A DNA stretch of 51,511 nucleotides from UBA1431 sp049324235 (lineage in GTDB: Bacteria; Bacillota; Clostridia; Christensenellales; UBA1431), in contig JBMOLJ010000080.1 in NCBI GenBank assembly GCA_049324235.1, positions 1 through 51,511 on the forward strand, in the 5' to 3' direction. How positions within the stretch are numbered: the first letter of the stretch is position 1; every line of letters begins with the position of its first letter. Under the pieces are notes generated by a model. That model saw only the letters and a program-made list of their open reading frames with translations, ran no database searches and was not told the origin of the DNA. Of this stretch, positions 16,548-25,698 are shown one piece after another. The position numbers and the translations under genes were made by a program.

Positions 16548-17609
16548 TTAGAATGGTTTGTATGTCCACATATCGGGCGGGGTCGTATAGGTTTTTAGGA
16601 CCTTCTTTCTCATTTCTTCCTGGTATTGCTTATCTAACTCGTCTATGCTGCTTGCCTTTTTTGTGGTTTTTGTAGATTTTTTACCTCCACCGCTTCCGCT
16701 ATACCTTTTGCTACTGCCGCTGCCCCCGCCGCCACTGTTCTTTGCGGCGTTCTGCGCAACCTGGTAATCCCATTGCGTCTGCCAATTCTTCTGCTCCTGC
16801 TCGGTCTGCTGCTTGTTAAACCAATAATCGCGGTCGGCCTGCCACGCCTGCAGCTTCGTGAGGAAATCGTTATATTCCTGATCCGACATGGTATCGACTC
16901 TACCGGCAAGATATTGAAGCTGGTTGTAATAGTCGGCCACGTCCCCTTGGTACTTCTGATAGTCGCTAGCGTCGAGTCCCTGCAGGTTGCTTAAATTGGT
17001 CTGCATCTCGTTTCCTTCGTTCGCGTATTTGGAATAAGCGGCCTGTTGCAACTCGGGAATGATGGCATTGAGGTTTTGCAGGTTCTGCTGATACATTTGC
17101 TGTCCAGCCGTCTGCGCGTAGGAATTACCATAGCCGCCAGACAAAGCTGCCGCCTGCCCCATTGTGTCCATCATGGCCATTTGCCCCTGCTTGGTGTACT
17201 GGTCCTTATACTGCTGGTACAGCGGGTCCGCCGAGAAATCATAGGAGAAGTCTTTCCGGTTCATGATCTGGTCAAGTAACGCCTGGATCTGATCCCCGTA
17301 CTGGCTCTGGTATGCCCCGGGCTTATTTTTCTGATAGGCTGCAAGCTGCTGGGAGGCCATCTTGAGTGCATTCGACTGCGTGTAAACAGGTTTATTTGCC
17401 TCAGCTTTAGCAAGATACCCGGCCGTGGTCGGCTTCTTAATTGCGGTGGAGGTGGTTTTGCTGGACGATAGCTTGGAACCATATTTTTGGTACGCCGCCT
17501 GTGTTTTTGGCCCCCAAATACCGTCCACCTTTAGCCCAGCGCCGTAAGCATTAAGTTGTTGCTGGAGCTTCTTAACGTCTGCGCCCCTGCTTCCGTATCC
17601 GATTGCCAT
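16548..17609 (-). CDS. PG-binding, Gln-rich virion/ejection protein
   Basis: This 353-residue protein begins with a peptidoglycan_binding_1 repeat (residues 1-48: GSRGADVKKLQQQL ... VDGIWGPKTQAAYQKYG). A Gln/Tyr/Ala-rich, mostly helical region (about 75-300) and a Gly/Ser/Lys-rich tail follow. There is no catalytic lysin domain. It lies directly upstream of the giant protein, with a 19-bp gap, so it may be a second internal or ejection protein that holds the cell wall while the giant protein and DNA pass. AGGAGTGATAAAT precedes ATG 17609; the longer frame upstream overlaps the next gene and is non-coding. Wall binding is supported by the domain; ejection is inference. Confidence 0.7.
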   Translation of the reverse strand: MAIGYGSRGADVKKLQQQLNAYGAGLKVDGIWGPKTQAAYQKYGSKLSSSKTTSTAIKKPTTAGYLAKAEANKPVYTQSNALKMASQQLAAYQKNKPGAYQSQYGDQIQALLDQIMNRKDFSYDFSADPLYQQYKDQYTKQGQMAMMDTMGQAAALSGGYGNSYAQTAGQQMYQQNLQNLNAIIPELQQAAYSKYANEGNEMQTNLSNLQGLDASDYQKYQGDVADYYNQLQYLAGRVDTMSDQEYNDFLTKLQAWQADRDYWFNKQQTEQEQKNWQTQWDYQVAQNAAKNSGGGGSGSSKRYSGSGGGKKSTKTTKKASSIDELDKQYQEEMRKKVLKTYTTPPDMWTYKPF

Positions 17610-17614
17610 ATTTA

Positions 17615-17842
17615 TCACTCCTCTACTACTGTGGGGGTGTCGCCCCATACGGTCATGACGGCCGAAAGATATGGTTCCGGGAGCGCTACTGCGATTCCGG
17701 CTCGGCCACGCTCCGAATTCATGTATGCGCACCTGTGTGGCTCGCCGACGTAATACTCAATTCCGTTATCTACAACATATTTTTGTTGTTTAATGCTAAC
17801 GCTTGTATTTGTAAGCGCGTCAATGATAATTTTTTCATTCAT
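17615..17842 (-). CDS. Small tail-module protein, function unknown
   Basis: This 75-residue protein sits between the receptor-binding-like gene and the PG-binding gene, with gaps of 15 and 5 bp, so it is co-translated in the tail module. It reads as an ordinary soluble beta-rich peptide (KQQKYVVDNGIEYYVGEPHR) with no cysteine pair, signal or membrane segment. Similar-sized ORFs of unknown role follow tail fibre genes in many Firmicutes phages. I can say no more about its function. Confidence 0.6.
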   Translation of the reverse strand: MNEKIIIDALTNTSVSIKQQKYVVDNGIEYYVGEPHRCAYMNSERGRAGIAVALPEPYLSAVMTVWGDTPTVVEE

Positions 17843-17857
17843 AGCTTAACAACCTCC

Positions 17858-19792
17858 TTAAGCCGCCCTGTACGTCAACATCCCTGACAATGTAACACCG
17901 CTTCCCCCAATATGTGAGTTTGTTAATGCTGTCCACCCTAGAGTACCGGAGGATTCCGTGATTAATCTAAACCCAAAATATGTTGCGTTTGCAGCCACAT
18001 AAGCGGATAAACCTCTTGCGGTTGATAATGTAATGCCGCCGGAACTGCCAGCGAACAATGAGGAATACGCAAGGTTTGCAACATTCATGGAAGTAAACGG
18101 TAGCCCTGAAATGCGTATCTCACCTGTTGCACCACCCAATCCAGAGCAGTTTATCCAATACCACACAAACACGAATACCCCAATTCTGACATAATACCCC
18201 GAACGGGTGTTGTATGTTGGGGTTCCAGCAGTCGTAGAACCGTATAGTGTGAGCGTGCATGAGCCTATCTCCACGCTTAAATTCCCTGCATGCCAGACAT
18301 CGTTTGCTCCGACTTTCAGGCTGTTTTTAAATACGGATGCCATATACACCTGAAACTCGTCAGCATCCGCGGCGCCGCCTATGCCAACGCCTGCGCCGCC
18401 AGGCCGTATATGAATAGCTGTCAGCCCCGGACGCACAAGAACGGTAAACAGAACGGCGCTCGTCACAGCATCATCTACGGTGAACCGCACCTCATAAGAG
18501 TAAGGCACACCTATCAAACCGCCGCCGAATACATATGCTGTATCGTTCGCCGGATTGTCCTGTCCCATCGTCCAAGAAGCGTCGCCCACCTTGCGGTACT
18601 CTATCTTTTTCGTAATCGTGTTGTTCCCGTTCACCGACGAATACGAAAATGTGCATTTCGCAGAAATATAGGTGCCGTTAACAAGGTCTTTTACGCCTGT
18701 GCCCAGGCACCGGAACACGTCAATCAGGCTGACGCTTGGCGCGCTGTAATCATAGACAGTGAACGCGCCGGACGTGTATGTGGCCTGCCGTCCCCTGGAA
18801 TCAGTCACCTTCACGTACACAGTAAAATCGGACCCGGACGACGCAAGAATCCCTGACACCCACCCCGCGCCCGCCTGTGTTGTGCTGAAAAGCGTAGTAG
18901 AGCCTTTCTTCACCGCAAAATAATACGACTGTATCGTGCTGCCGTATATGCCCACCGCGGTAACATCGATGTCTACCTTCGAGTATCCCTTGACATATAA
19001 GCCCCACCCGTTTATGGTTGCATTTGTACTTGTCTGCGCAAAATCCACGTCTGATATCGACGGCACGACGGACGCCGGGATCTGCAGTATGAACCATACT
19101 GTTTTCGTGCCAACCAGTGTGCTACCCGAATATGTATCGCAATACAATGCCGACGTTTTATAAGTGTCATTAGGTAAAGCGGATGCTAACGATAAAGGCG
19201 GTGTCCAGTTATACGACGTTACGGACGTTTTAATAACAATAGTACCGGTCGTGCCGTTGATGTTGTACCGGAGCGTATGCGTGAACGACGATGACGCCCT
19301 AGACGATAAATCAATCGTACCCGACTCGCCTAATGTCATCGTTGGTATTTCGGGCGTCGTTGCCCTCGGTATCGTCGGGAGCGTTACGGTGCCGGACGCG
19401 CTGCCTCCTGTGATCCAATCGGAGGACGTTGTAAACGATCCGCTCATTCCAATCGACTTCGTGCCGTCGGAGTTGTGCGTGATCCATCCGTCAAAACTGC
19501 CCAACAGATTCGGCGTGGTGGTTCTAAAATCGAATGAACCATTGCTTTTTAGATTCGTACCGGATACGCCGTTTACTGAGAAAGCCGAATAGCAACCGGA
19601 GCCTCCCCACGTACTAGAAGTACCGGTATGCAGCGCGGCATAGAAATAAGCCGAAACGCGCGATCTGTTCTCGGCAATGTCCTGGTCGAGCACCTTCCAC
19701 TCTATCCAAACGTCAATGAGATACCCGTTCGGGCCGGTGCCGCTGCCGTTTATGATGCTGTAACCAGAATGTACAGGCGTTGACCTTGCCAT
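17858..19792 (-). CDS. DUF859-like minor structural / tail fibre protein
   Basis: This 644-residue beta-rich, Ser/Thr/Gly-rich protein starts MARSTPVHSGYSIINGSG, the form of DUF859 phage minor structural proteins. Residues 1-140 look like a virion-attachment domain (VNGVSGTNLKSNGSFDF, TVTLPTIPRATTP). The middle carries repeated Ig-like or fibronectin-like strands (about 150-440). The C-terminal 170 residues, after FKNSLKVGANDVWHAGNLS, resemble the variable distal domain of fibres that contacts the host. It is the best candidate for the receptor-binding protein. The next upstream gene starts directly before it, so the two are translationally coupled. Confidence 0.75.
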   Translation of the reverse strand: MARSTPVHSGYSIINGSGTGPNGYLIDVWIEWKVLDQDIAENRSRVSAYFYAALHTGTSSTWGGSGCYSAFSVNGVSGTNLKSNGSFDFRTTTPNLLGSFDGWITHNSDGTKSIGMSGSFTTSSDWITGGSASGTVTLPTIPRATTPEIPTMTLGESGTIDLSSRASSSFTHTLRYNINGTTGTIVIKTSVTSYNWTPPLSLASALPNDTYKTSALYCDTYSGSTLVGTKTVWFILQIPASVVPSISDVDFAQTSTNATINGWGLYVKGYSKVDIDVTAVGIYGSTIQSYYFAVKKGSTTLFSTTQAGAGWVSGILASSGSDFTVYVKVTDSRGRQATYTSGAFTVYDYSAPSVSLIDVFRCLGTGVKDLVNGTYISAKCTFSYSSVNGNNTITKKIEYRKVGDASWTMGQDNPANDTAYVFGGGLIGVPYSYEVRFTVDDAVTSAVLFTVLVRPGLTAIHIRPGGAGVGIGGAADADEFQVYMASVFKNSLKVGANDVWHAGNLSVEIGSCTLTLYGSTTAGTPTYNTRSGYYVRIGVFVFVWYWINCSGLGGATGEIRISGLPFTSMNVANLAYSSLFAGSSGGITLSTARGLSAYVAANATYFGFRLITESSGTLGWTALTNSHIGGSGVTLSGMLTYRAA

Positions 19793-20560
19793 TTATGACC
19801 TCCACCTTATAAACAGCCCGTCCGCTGTCATATCGAAGTCCACATACCCCGCCACCTCATTGCCAATGGACAACTTATCAATCTCGGCCATACTGATGTG
19901 CAGTTTCTCGTTACTGATGTACGCCACCACCACGTCCGTACCGGCAATCGCAAATTCAAGGCGCTCATTAGTAATCCGCGTGACAATCGGAGAAGCGCCG
20001 TCACCTTGTTTGCCGATTTCAATACCGTATTCACTAAACCGGATATAGGTCTTAAAGTTGACCGTTAAGTCATTCACCGAGTCCACGTCTATCGTCGCCA
20101 GCGTTTCAAACTCAAGCCGGATTTGATCGGCGGTCTGCTGGATCATTGAGGAGATTTTCTCATCCAGCGTCATGCCCGGGTCCGCAGCGATATAATGCTC
20201 CTCGACGTATGTTCTGATCTGGTTGTCCAGCGTTTCAATGATGACATCAAAGGACGCCGTGACATTGTCGATTTGGCTTAATAGTGAATTGCGCACGGAT
20301 TCATACATTGCGCGCACGTTGCCCGTTTTTGCCAGCTCACCGTCATCGAGCAGTTTGGCAAGCTCCTGCGCCTTTTCCGATACGTTCATAAGGCTGTCGA
20401 TCTGCTGCTGGTAATTATGGCTCATGTTTTGGCCGTCCAGGTTGTTGAGCGCATTATTAAGCGTTTCAGACAGCCGGTACATGTAGCTTATAATCGCCTG
20501 CTGCCCAGCGGGCGTCATCATGTCGATGCGCGGAGGGAGATCAATGTTTACGGTAGCCAT
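19793..20560 (-). CDS. Putative tail fibre/appendage protein with coiled coil
   Basis: This 255-residue protein begins MATVNIDLPPRIDMMTPAG. A long helical, coiled-coil-like region (about 20-165; LSETLNNALNNLDG, QIRTYVEEHYIAADPGMTL) is followed by a beta-rich C-terminal third (FKTYIRFSEYGIEIGKQGDG ... ADGLFIRWRS) like the segments just before fibre tips. The ATG overlaps the stop of the upstream gene as TGATG, so translation is coupled. Position between the tail-hub-like gene and the DUF859-like fibre suggests a connector or co-fibre. The exact role is inference. Confidence 0.65.
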   Translation of the reverse strand: MATVNIDLPPRIDMMTPAGQQAIISYMYRLSETLNNALNNLDGQNMSHNYQQQIDSLMNVSEKAQELAKLLDDGELAKTGNVRAMYESVRNSLLSQIDNVTASFDVIIETLDNQIRTYVEEHYIAADPGMTLDEKISSMIQQTADQIRLEFETLATIDVDSVNDLTVNFKTYIRFSEYGIEIGKQGDGASPIVTRITNERLEFAIAGTDVVVAYISNEKLHISMAEIDKLSIGNEVAGYVDFDMTADGLFIRWRS

Positions 20561-22302
20561 CAGTCACCACCTGCTTCCGTGGTCTTTGCGATTGAGAATA
20601 TACGGCAAGCACCTGTCCCTGATATCTTCATCCGCAAATGGTCGTATCGCTGCGTGTACACGGGCAGCTTCACGGTGCGCTTTGGCGTTTTTACCGTCAG
20701 GTTGTAATCGGTCCACGTATCCGAGCTATCGTATTTCAAACTAACGGTAATGACCTTCTCGACATCAACTTCCAGCCGGATCAGGAAGCGCGACACATAC
20801 TTGTTGTCTGGCGAAAACATCCCGATGTCTCCGCTCTCCACAAACCAAGCTACAGCATCTTCCAACTCGCCGTTTACCTCGTCATACTGAACTCCACCCT
20901 CGTGCACCGAAAGCCTGCCGCCTACGGACATGATCTTCTTGGTTGCCGCGTCGATGTAAAACAGCTCCCCCTCGTGCGTAGCAAACCCCAGGGCGTGCGT
21001 ATTGTCCTCTTTGTGCCACAGCCCGAGTACGGCGTCGAACGCAAACATGTACCACGTGCCGACCGCGTCCTGCATCGAGATATAATACTTGTTGCCTATG
21101 GTCCCGCCGACGCCGTTTCTATACCGAACATCGCCGAGCGCTGCTGAAATCTCTGTCGGCATCGCCCCGTCGTACATGCAGATTGCGGTGCGCGCCTTGT
21201 AATACAGCCGTTCATTGACGATGGCCAGGCTCTTTTCGCTGCCCTTCTCGACACCCCGGCATGGAATGTTTGTGATCTGGTAATTGGACGGCTGGCTCCC
21301 GACCACCTTATGCAGCACATCCTCTTTAAAAAACAATACCTGACCAAAGAATGTAGCCGCACCGGTAAAATCGCCATCGCTTCCAATCGTTGCGGCGTAT
21401 GAATCTGTAGAAACATTCATAAAACAATGCCAGTTCTTTGGATCGCCCTGCTTGCAAGCATATATCTCATGTTTTTCAGATGAGCAGCCCCACACGCGGT
21501 TTTCTGATTCGGTCAGGAAATCCATGTCGGGCACAGTACGCTTGACCGTCACCCCGCCCGTCTGCTGTGCTGTCTGGTCAATGATGCCGGTGATAATGAT
21601 ATAGTTCTCATCCGCGCCGTACAGGATGAAATCGCCGTTCAGCGACGTGGTATTAAGGCCGCTGATGGTCACCCCATCATACTGCGCGAATTGCGCGCCG
21701 ATGTTCTCGGCGGCAATTTTCACGTAGGTCGTTGCAACCGCAACCCATGTTCCGGATGTGGCCGAATACTGTTTCAGAATATGCGTGGTCTGGCTCGTAT
21801 CCAGCCACAGATCACCATCCGCGGGATCCACCGGTGCGGTCGAGGACACGGTGGGCGTACCGTATGCTGTGCCGTCTTGCTTGGTCAGCGTGCAAGTAAC
21901 GTCACCGGCTATGGTGATCTCTGCGCCGAGATTGCCGTATGTTTGGTCTTCCGTGTTGTAATAAACCTTATCCGGCCATATCAGCAGATACGCGCCCATG
22001 GACACAAACTGCTTTGCGTTGTTCTGCAGCGTCAGGCCGGTCACCAGCGCCCCGTTATGGTACAGCGCCGTGCCGTCAACCCAAAACAGGTTGCTCTTTG
22101 CTGCAATTCCATTGGGCGTACTAAGAAGTGTAAGCGTTCCGCGTTTCCCCCGAGGGGAAAGTATGGGATACAAAGACGATGACATGTTGGCCATATCATC
22201 GAACGCATTTTCTGATATTTGCGGCCGGTGGTCGTACCCGCCAAATTCAAGCACCACATCACGGTTTTTATTTGTTTCGGATAGCGGAGGCAGATATCCC
22301 AT
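20560..22302 (-). CDS. Putative tail hub / stabilisation protein of a short tail
   Basis: This 580-residue protein begins with an acidic FGGYDHRPQISENAFDDMAN region. Many short beta blades follow with repeated W/Y-G-D patterns (LFWVDGTALYHNG, NRVWGCSSEKHEIYACK, GTWYMFAFDAVLGLWHKEDN), which suggests a beta-propeller. It lies 9 bp downstream of the putative head-tail adaptor. Podoviruses carry comparable propeller-like tail-tube or stabilisation proteins at this point, between head completion and fibre genes. No tape-measure or tail-tube gene is present, which supports a short tail. The structural role is fairly safe; the specific homology is not. Confidence 0.65.
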   Translation of the reverse strand: MGYLPPLSETNKNRDVVLEFGGYDHRPQISENAFDDMANMSSSLYPILSPRGKRGTLTLLSTPNGIAAKSNLFWVDGTALYHNGALVTGLTLQNNAKQFVSMGAYLLIWPDKVYYNTEDQTYGNLGAEITIAGDVTCTLTKQDGTAYGTPTVSSTAPVDPADGDLWLDTSQTTHILKQYSATSGTWVAVATTYVKIAAENIGAQFAQYDGVTISGLNTTSLNGDFILYGADENYIIITGIIDQTAQQTGGVTVKRTVPDMDFLTESENRVWGCSSEKHEIYACKQGDPKNWHCFMNVSTDSYAATIGSDGDFTGAATFFGQVLFFKEDVLHKVVGSQPSNYQITNIPCRGVEKGSEKSLAIVNERLYYKARTAICMYDGAMPTEISAALGDVRYRNGVGGTIGNKYYISMQDAVGTWYMFAFDAVLGLWHKEDNTHALGFATHEGELFYIDAATKKIMSVGGRLSVHEGGVQYDEVNGELEDAVAWFVESGDIGMFSPDNKYVSRFLIRLEVDVEKVITVSLKYDSSDTWTDYNLTVKTPKRTVKLPVYTQRYDHLRMKISGTGACRIFSIAKTTEAGGD

Positions 22303-22311
22303 AGTGCCCTC

Positions 22312-22737
22312 CTATATGCTCACGTAATTGTTCCGCTTCGGTATGTGCGTCCGTGTTATAGCGGCCGCAAAGCTATCATACGTGGCGTTGTATTGTGCCA
22401 TAGCATTGTTATAGCGCCCGATCTCGCCGTTCCAATAATCGATCTGCGCGGCCAAGTAGTGGAGGTAAAGCTCGGAATATGGTTCGGGAACGATGAGCGT
22501 CACATCGGGTGTAACCCCTTCCACCATCTCATACGGTCCAGGCTCGGGCATGTCGGTTATCGGGTTCCCATCCTCGTCGTATTCCTCGGCTATGGCCGTA
22601 TTCTCAAGTAGCCTGATAAGCTCGTGCCATACCTTCCGGTCGAGGTCAGACAGCCATTGAACGAGCTGCGTGTCGGTGAACTGGTGCGGCTTGAGCGCTG
22701 CAATCCGGTCGATTGCTTCTTGCATCGTCATACCCAT
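22312..22737 (-). CDS. Putative head-tail connector/adaptor
   Basis: This 141-residue protein is helical at the N-terminus (MTMQEAIDRIAALKPHQFTD, RKVWHELIRLLEN), acidic in the middle (EEYDEDGNPITDMPEPG) and helical at the end (YLHYLAAQIDYWNGEIGRYN). This is the pattern of phage adaptor proteins that dock below the portal. Candidate starts are ATG 22737 and, two codons in, ATG 22731; AAAGGGG lies upstream. It overlaps the 3' end of a 25-codon membrane-peptide ORF. Assigned by position between capsid and tail genes and by size. Confidence 0.6.
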   Translation of the reverse strand: MGMTMQEAIDRIAALKPHQFTDTQLVQWLSDLDRKVWHELIRLLENTAIAEEYDEDGNPITDMPEPGPYEMVEGVTPDVTLIVPEPYSELYLHYLAAQIDYWNGEIGRYNNAMAQYNATYDSFAAAITRTHIPKRNNYVSI

Positions 22738-22805
22738 CTGCCCCTTTCAAACGCTAAAATCGAAACGGTTAGGACCGTAATGAACAATATAAGTAAATTC
22801 GGCAT
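22728..22805 (-). CDS. 25-residue membrane peptide (possible)
   Basis: ATG 22805 is preceded by AGGAGGGGATCATA, one of the best ribosome binding sites in the region. It opens a 25-codon ORF, MPNLLILFITVLTVSILAF then ERGRWV, which is a single membrane segment with a basic tail. The stop overlaps the start region of the adaptor gene by 10 nt, a usual coupling arrangement. The strong RBS and clean hydrophobicity favour a real gene, but it could be only a leader peptide for the gene downstream. Function unknown. Confidence 0.45.
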   Translation of the reverse strand: MPNLLILFITVLTVSILAFERGRWV

Positions 22806-22866
22806 TATGATCCCCTCCTATCGCTGCCCGCCGGAGTTGCACCGGCCATACTCATAGGCGGCATGC

Positions 22867-22883
22867 AGGGAGCTAGGCTCCCT
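22867..22883. other. Hairpin between two structural genes
   Basis: AGGGAGC-TAG-GCTCCCT (22867-22883) forms a 7-bp stem with a 3-nt loop directly downstream of the 105-residue head gene. There is no U-tract, so it is more likely an mRNA-processing or stability element than a terminator. Confidence 0.4.
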
Positions 22884-22888
22884 TAATG

Positions 22889-23206
22889 TCAGGTTAAAAA
22901 GTCTTTCCTGCCTTCGAACTCGTCAACAAGTTCCGCAATCATACTGGCAGTCGCCTGATCCTGCGCCAGCATCTCCTCAATGTGCATCTTAACGTAATAC
23001 GGAACAGTAACGACCTGTCCACGTGGAATCAGCGCATTGTAGTCGTTGATGTTGACATACAATGCCTCTTTGTATTTGTCATTATCCTTGAACAGTTTGA
23101 TCTGTACCGGACGGCGCGGATCATTCGCAGGATCTATGGGTGCAGTTTCCTCTGCTGCCGGATTCGCATCAACATTTGCCAATTCGTCAGGTTTCTTGGT
23201 AGTCAT
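22889..23206 (-). CDS. Small head-module protein, function unknown
   Basis: This is a 105-residue acidic protein. The first 35 residues are low-complexity (NVDANPAAEETAPIDPAND). After that comes a compact part with VQIKLFKDNDKYKEALYVNI and a helical end (VKMHIEEMLAQDQATASMIA). A gene of this size and place, just after the capsid gene, is common in phages with N4-gp56-type capsids, where the short conserved part resembles a capsid-associated or decoration protein. Nothing in the sequence proves this. Confidence 0.6.
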   Translation of the reverse strand: MTTKKPDELANVDANPAAEETAPIDPANDPRRPVQIKLFKDNDKYKEALYVNINDYNALIPRGQVVTVPYYVKMHIEEMLAQDQATASMIAELVDEFEGRKDFLT

Positions 23207-23231
23207 ACATAAACCCCCTTAATGATTAACA

Positions 23232-23255
23232 GGGAGAGGCAGCGAAGCCCCTCCC
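23232..23255 (-). terminator. Hairpin after the capsid gene
   Basis: GGGAGAGGC (23232-23240) pairs with GCCCCTCCC (23247-23255) with one mismatch around a 6-nt loop, directly after the capsid stop. On the minus strand it is followed by TGTTAATC rather than a clean T-run, so it is at most a partial terminator. It could lower expression of the downstream genes relative to capsid. Confidence 0.4.
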
Positions 23256-23264
23256 CGCGTATGC

Positions 23265-24593
23265 TTAGTTGCTCACGGCAACCCTGCCGAACTTCTTCGA
23301 GGAATGCTCTGCGCGGATCATGTATTCCTCTACGAGCCTCTCGGCTACCTTGGTAGCCTTCCAACCAGACGTTGCGCGTTGGTTCAACGGGTCAGCAGTA
23401 CCGGCAGAGCCGAGTTGCTTGACGATGTGCTGCAAGCCCATGCCCTCAATGTCGGTTACGCCATAGGCGAACGCGCCGAGGAAAAGCGTGGAGTATACGG
23501 CCGTACCATCAGCCCCTGCACCAGTTCCGCAAATGGTTTTACCGGCCGCGACACTGATAGATTCGGTCAGCACAATCTTACAGGTAGCAAGCGCGCCGCC
23601 TACGACGGACGCAACCGTGCGCTCTGTGCCATCAATGTACAGCTTGTACACGGTTCCGGCGCCAATCGCCGCGTTAATCGCCGCGGCCTGCGCGACGGTA
23701 AACACATCAACGGGATATACGTCGGGCGCGCTGGAAACCTGTGCGCTAACCGTGGTGCGGTTGTAGCCCGAGATTCCCAACATATCTGCAGGACCGATGA
23801 TCTTCGCCTCGGTGGTTTCTACGAAGCGGCAGCCGCCAATCTTGCCGATCTCACCGTCGTAGATGTTCTCTGGACGCGCATACTTGTGCATGTCAACCCA
23901 CTCGTTGTTGTTCTGTATGTCACAGGACACGTCAGGGTGGATAATGCCTACAAAGCTGCCGTTGATGGGTTCAGCGTTCATCCTCTTTAGCTTTGCTATC
24001 GCATATTTAACGTCCTCGGGACGCAGCAAGCAAAGCGTGGTGATGCTGGACCGGAGAAGAATTTCCGTTTCCGTGCCGTCGGCAGCAACGGAAGGGACAA
24101 AAAACTTGTTCGTGCCACCGTGAAGGACTTCACGTGTCACGGTGTCCAAGGTACGGCCAGACTGCGAACCGAGTAGTTTGGTGGACTGCTCAAGGTTGCG
24201 GTCAATGGCCGTGAGCTCCAGCATGTCGGAAATCTGGATGTAGTCGCCATACTGGTCAACCGTCGCCGTGATCGTAGTCACGTTGAGTTTGTTACCGACA
24301 GGAGTGACGCCTTCAACGAGTTTCGTCAGGGCTTTGGCCAGCGGGCTGTACTTGCGGAACTCGATGGTTTTACCGCCATTCTTCGGGATGGGGTATTTGT
24401 CACCGAATTGGTCATGCACGAGCTTGGGTTCCGCGTTGTCGATCAACCTATCATGGTAATAGGTTTTCATTTCGGGGGACAGATCGTTCCCCACGGTGTT
24501 AAGAAGCGTGGTCTGCGTATCGAACAGACGCAGATTTAGCGCCACATAGAACGTTGTTAACGCCAGTTTGTTATAAGCTGCTTTATTAAGCAT
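23265..24593 (-). CDS. Major capsid protein, N4-gp56 family
   Basis: This 442-residue protein is the shell subunit. The stretch from DLSPEMKTYYHDRLIDNAEP through PKNGGKTIEFRKYSPLAKAL, VTTITATVDQYGDYIQISD and SQSGRTLDTVTREVLHGGTN is the hallmark N-terminal half of the N4-gp56 capsid family. A 60-70-residue insertion near 300-370 (VFTVAQAAAINAAIGAGTVY ...) looks like a surface domain. The first 25 residues end in LNLRLFD (19-25), which matches the motif cut by Prp proteases. The same motif starts the scaffold, and a prp-like gene lies 1.2 kb upstream. Predicted mature form starts at Asp25. AAAGGAGAACAAA precedes ATG 24593. Confidence 0.93.
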   Translation of the reverse strand: MLNKAAYNKLALTTFYVALNLRLFDTQTTLLNTVGNDLSPEMKTYYHDRLIDNAEPKLVHDQFGDKYPIPKNGGKTIEFRKYSPLAKALTKLVEGVTPVGNKLNVTTITATVDQYGDYIQISDMLELTAIDRNLEQSTKLLGSQSGRTLDTVTREVLHGGTNKFFVPSVAADGTETEILLRSSITTLCLLRPEDVKYAIAKLKRMNAEPINGSFVGIIHPDVSCDIQNNNEWVDMHKYARPENIYDGEIGKIGGCRFVETTEAKIIGPADMLGISGYNRTTVSAQVSSAPDVYPVDVFTVAQAAAINAAIGAGTVYKLYIDGTERTVASVVGGALATCKIVLTESISVAAGKTICGTGAGADGTAVYSTLFLGAFAYGVTDIEGMGLQHIVKQLGSAGTADPLNQRATSGWKATKVAERLVEEYMIRAEHSSKKFGRVAVSN

Positions 24594-24616
24594 TTTGTTC
24601 TCCTTTCTCGGGAGAA

Positions 24617-25633
24617 CTACAACACAATGCGTTCTCCCCGTTGCACTCGCCGCGAAATTTCTTCGCGGTCTTGCCTTGTGAACTTACTTGGGTCTGACTT
24701 CACGATTGCAGCAGCCGCATTTCCGGACGTGCCATTCTCGGCAGGGCGCATCCCACGCGCCCGGATATCGTTGGTGACTTTTTGCGCCACCTGCTGCGCG
24801 GTATACTGCATCGCGCCGCCTATTAAGTCGTCCTTGTGGATGACCTCGTATGCGGTTTTTACATCCACGCCGCTCCTGAGTAGTGAAACGAACCTTTCTC
24901 CCGTGGCCTCGTTCTTGCATTCGACCTCAAGATCAAACCCTGGGTAAACCCCCTTCGTTTGCTCGGCCTGCTCGTACCACGTGGACATGATCCGGTTCGC
25001 TTCTTCTGCCTTAGACCGTTCTTCCATAACCCGTCTAAACTCTGCGTTCTCACGCTCGAGCTTCTTCATCTGCTTGAGCTGGTCCACGGTTAGCCCGCGA
25101 TCATACGCCTCTTGCTCGTAGTAGCTGTCGTCCTCCTGAATGGCATTGGAAAGGGCTTTAACGTCCTTTGCGTCTACGCCATATTTCTGCGCCAGCATGT
25201 CCAGTACAGGGGCAAGCGCTTCGGATTGGGCTTCGAGCTGCTTCGTTTGCTTAAACCGCTCGTTGATCATCTTTTGCGTGCGTTCCGTGTACAGGTCCTT
25301 GTAGTCCCCGTTAATCAGCCGGTCAAATTCTGCTTTTCTGGCTGCGTCCGCATCAGCATCAGCGATTGGCCCGGTCTTTGTGTCCGGTTCGGTCTTGGCA
25401 GGTTCTTCCTTTGCGGCTGGTTCGGTATTGCTTCCTTCCTGTTTGCCGTAAACGACTTTAGCTAACGGGTTTTTCTCGGCTTTTGTTTTTCTACCGGAAT
25501 CTGTTGCCCCTTCGGGCGCGTCTGTTCCGGTTTCTGCGCTGCCGGGCGCGCCAGTAGCAGCTCCGCCGCCACCTTCCCCGCCGTCGAACAGTCTAAGATT
25601 TAGGTCGCAATACACCTTCTTGAAAATACTCAT
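24617..25633 (-). CDS. Scaffold protein
   Basis: This 338-residue acidic, charged, low-complexity protein has the features of a phage scaffold: a Gly-rich start (GGEGGGGAATGAPGSAETG), Lys/Glu-rich middle, long helical region (about 130-240, KQLEAQSEALAPVLDMLAQK, LKQMKKLERENAEFRRVMEE) and a basic C-terminus (REEISRRVQRGERIVL) that would bind capsid. It lies directly upstream of the capsid gene. Residues 11-17 are LNLRLFD, identical to the capsid motif, so it is a predicted Prp substrate cut after Phe16. GAGGAGATGAAACC precedes ATG 25633. Confidence 0.85.
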   Translation of the reverse strand: MSIFKKVYCDLNLRLFDGGEGGGGAATGAPGSAETGTDAPEGATDSGRKTKAEKNPLAKVVYGKQEGSNTEPAAKEEPAKTEPDTKTGPIADADADAARKAEFDRLINGDYKDLYTERTQKMINERFKQTKQLEAQSEALAPVLDMLAQKYGVDAKDVKALSNAIQEDDSYYEQEAYDRGLTVDQLKQMKKLERENAEFRRVMEERSKAEEANRIMSTWYEQAEQTKGVYPGFDLEVECKNEATGERFVSLLRSGVDVKTAYEVIHKDDLIGGAMQYTAQQVAQKVTNDIRARGMRPAENGTSGNAAAAIVKSDPSKFTRQDREEISRRVQRGERIVL

Positions 25634-25698
25634 GGTTTCATCTCCTCATCGTCTTTCCGAAGTGTCATGCAGGTCTTTCCCAGGTCAAAGCTTGAGCC

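Noticed and set aside
17858..19792. Diversity-generating retroelement target in the fibre gene
   Set aside because: No reverse transcriptase gene, template repeat or adenine-substituted variable repeat is visible in the window.
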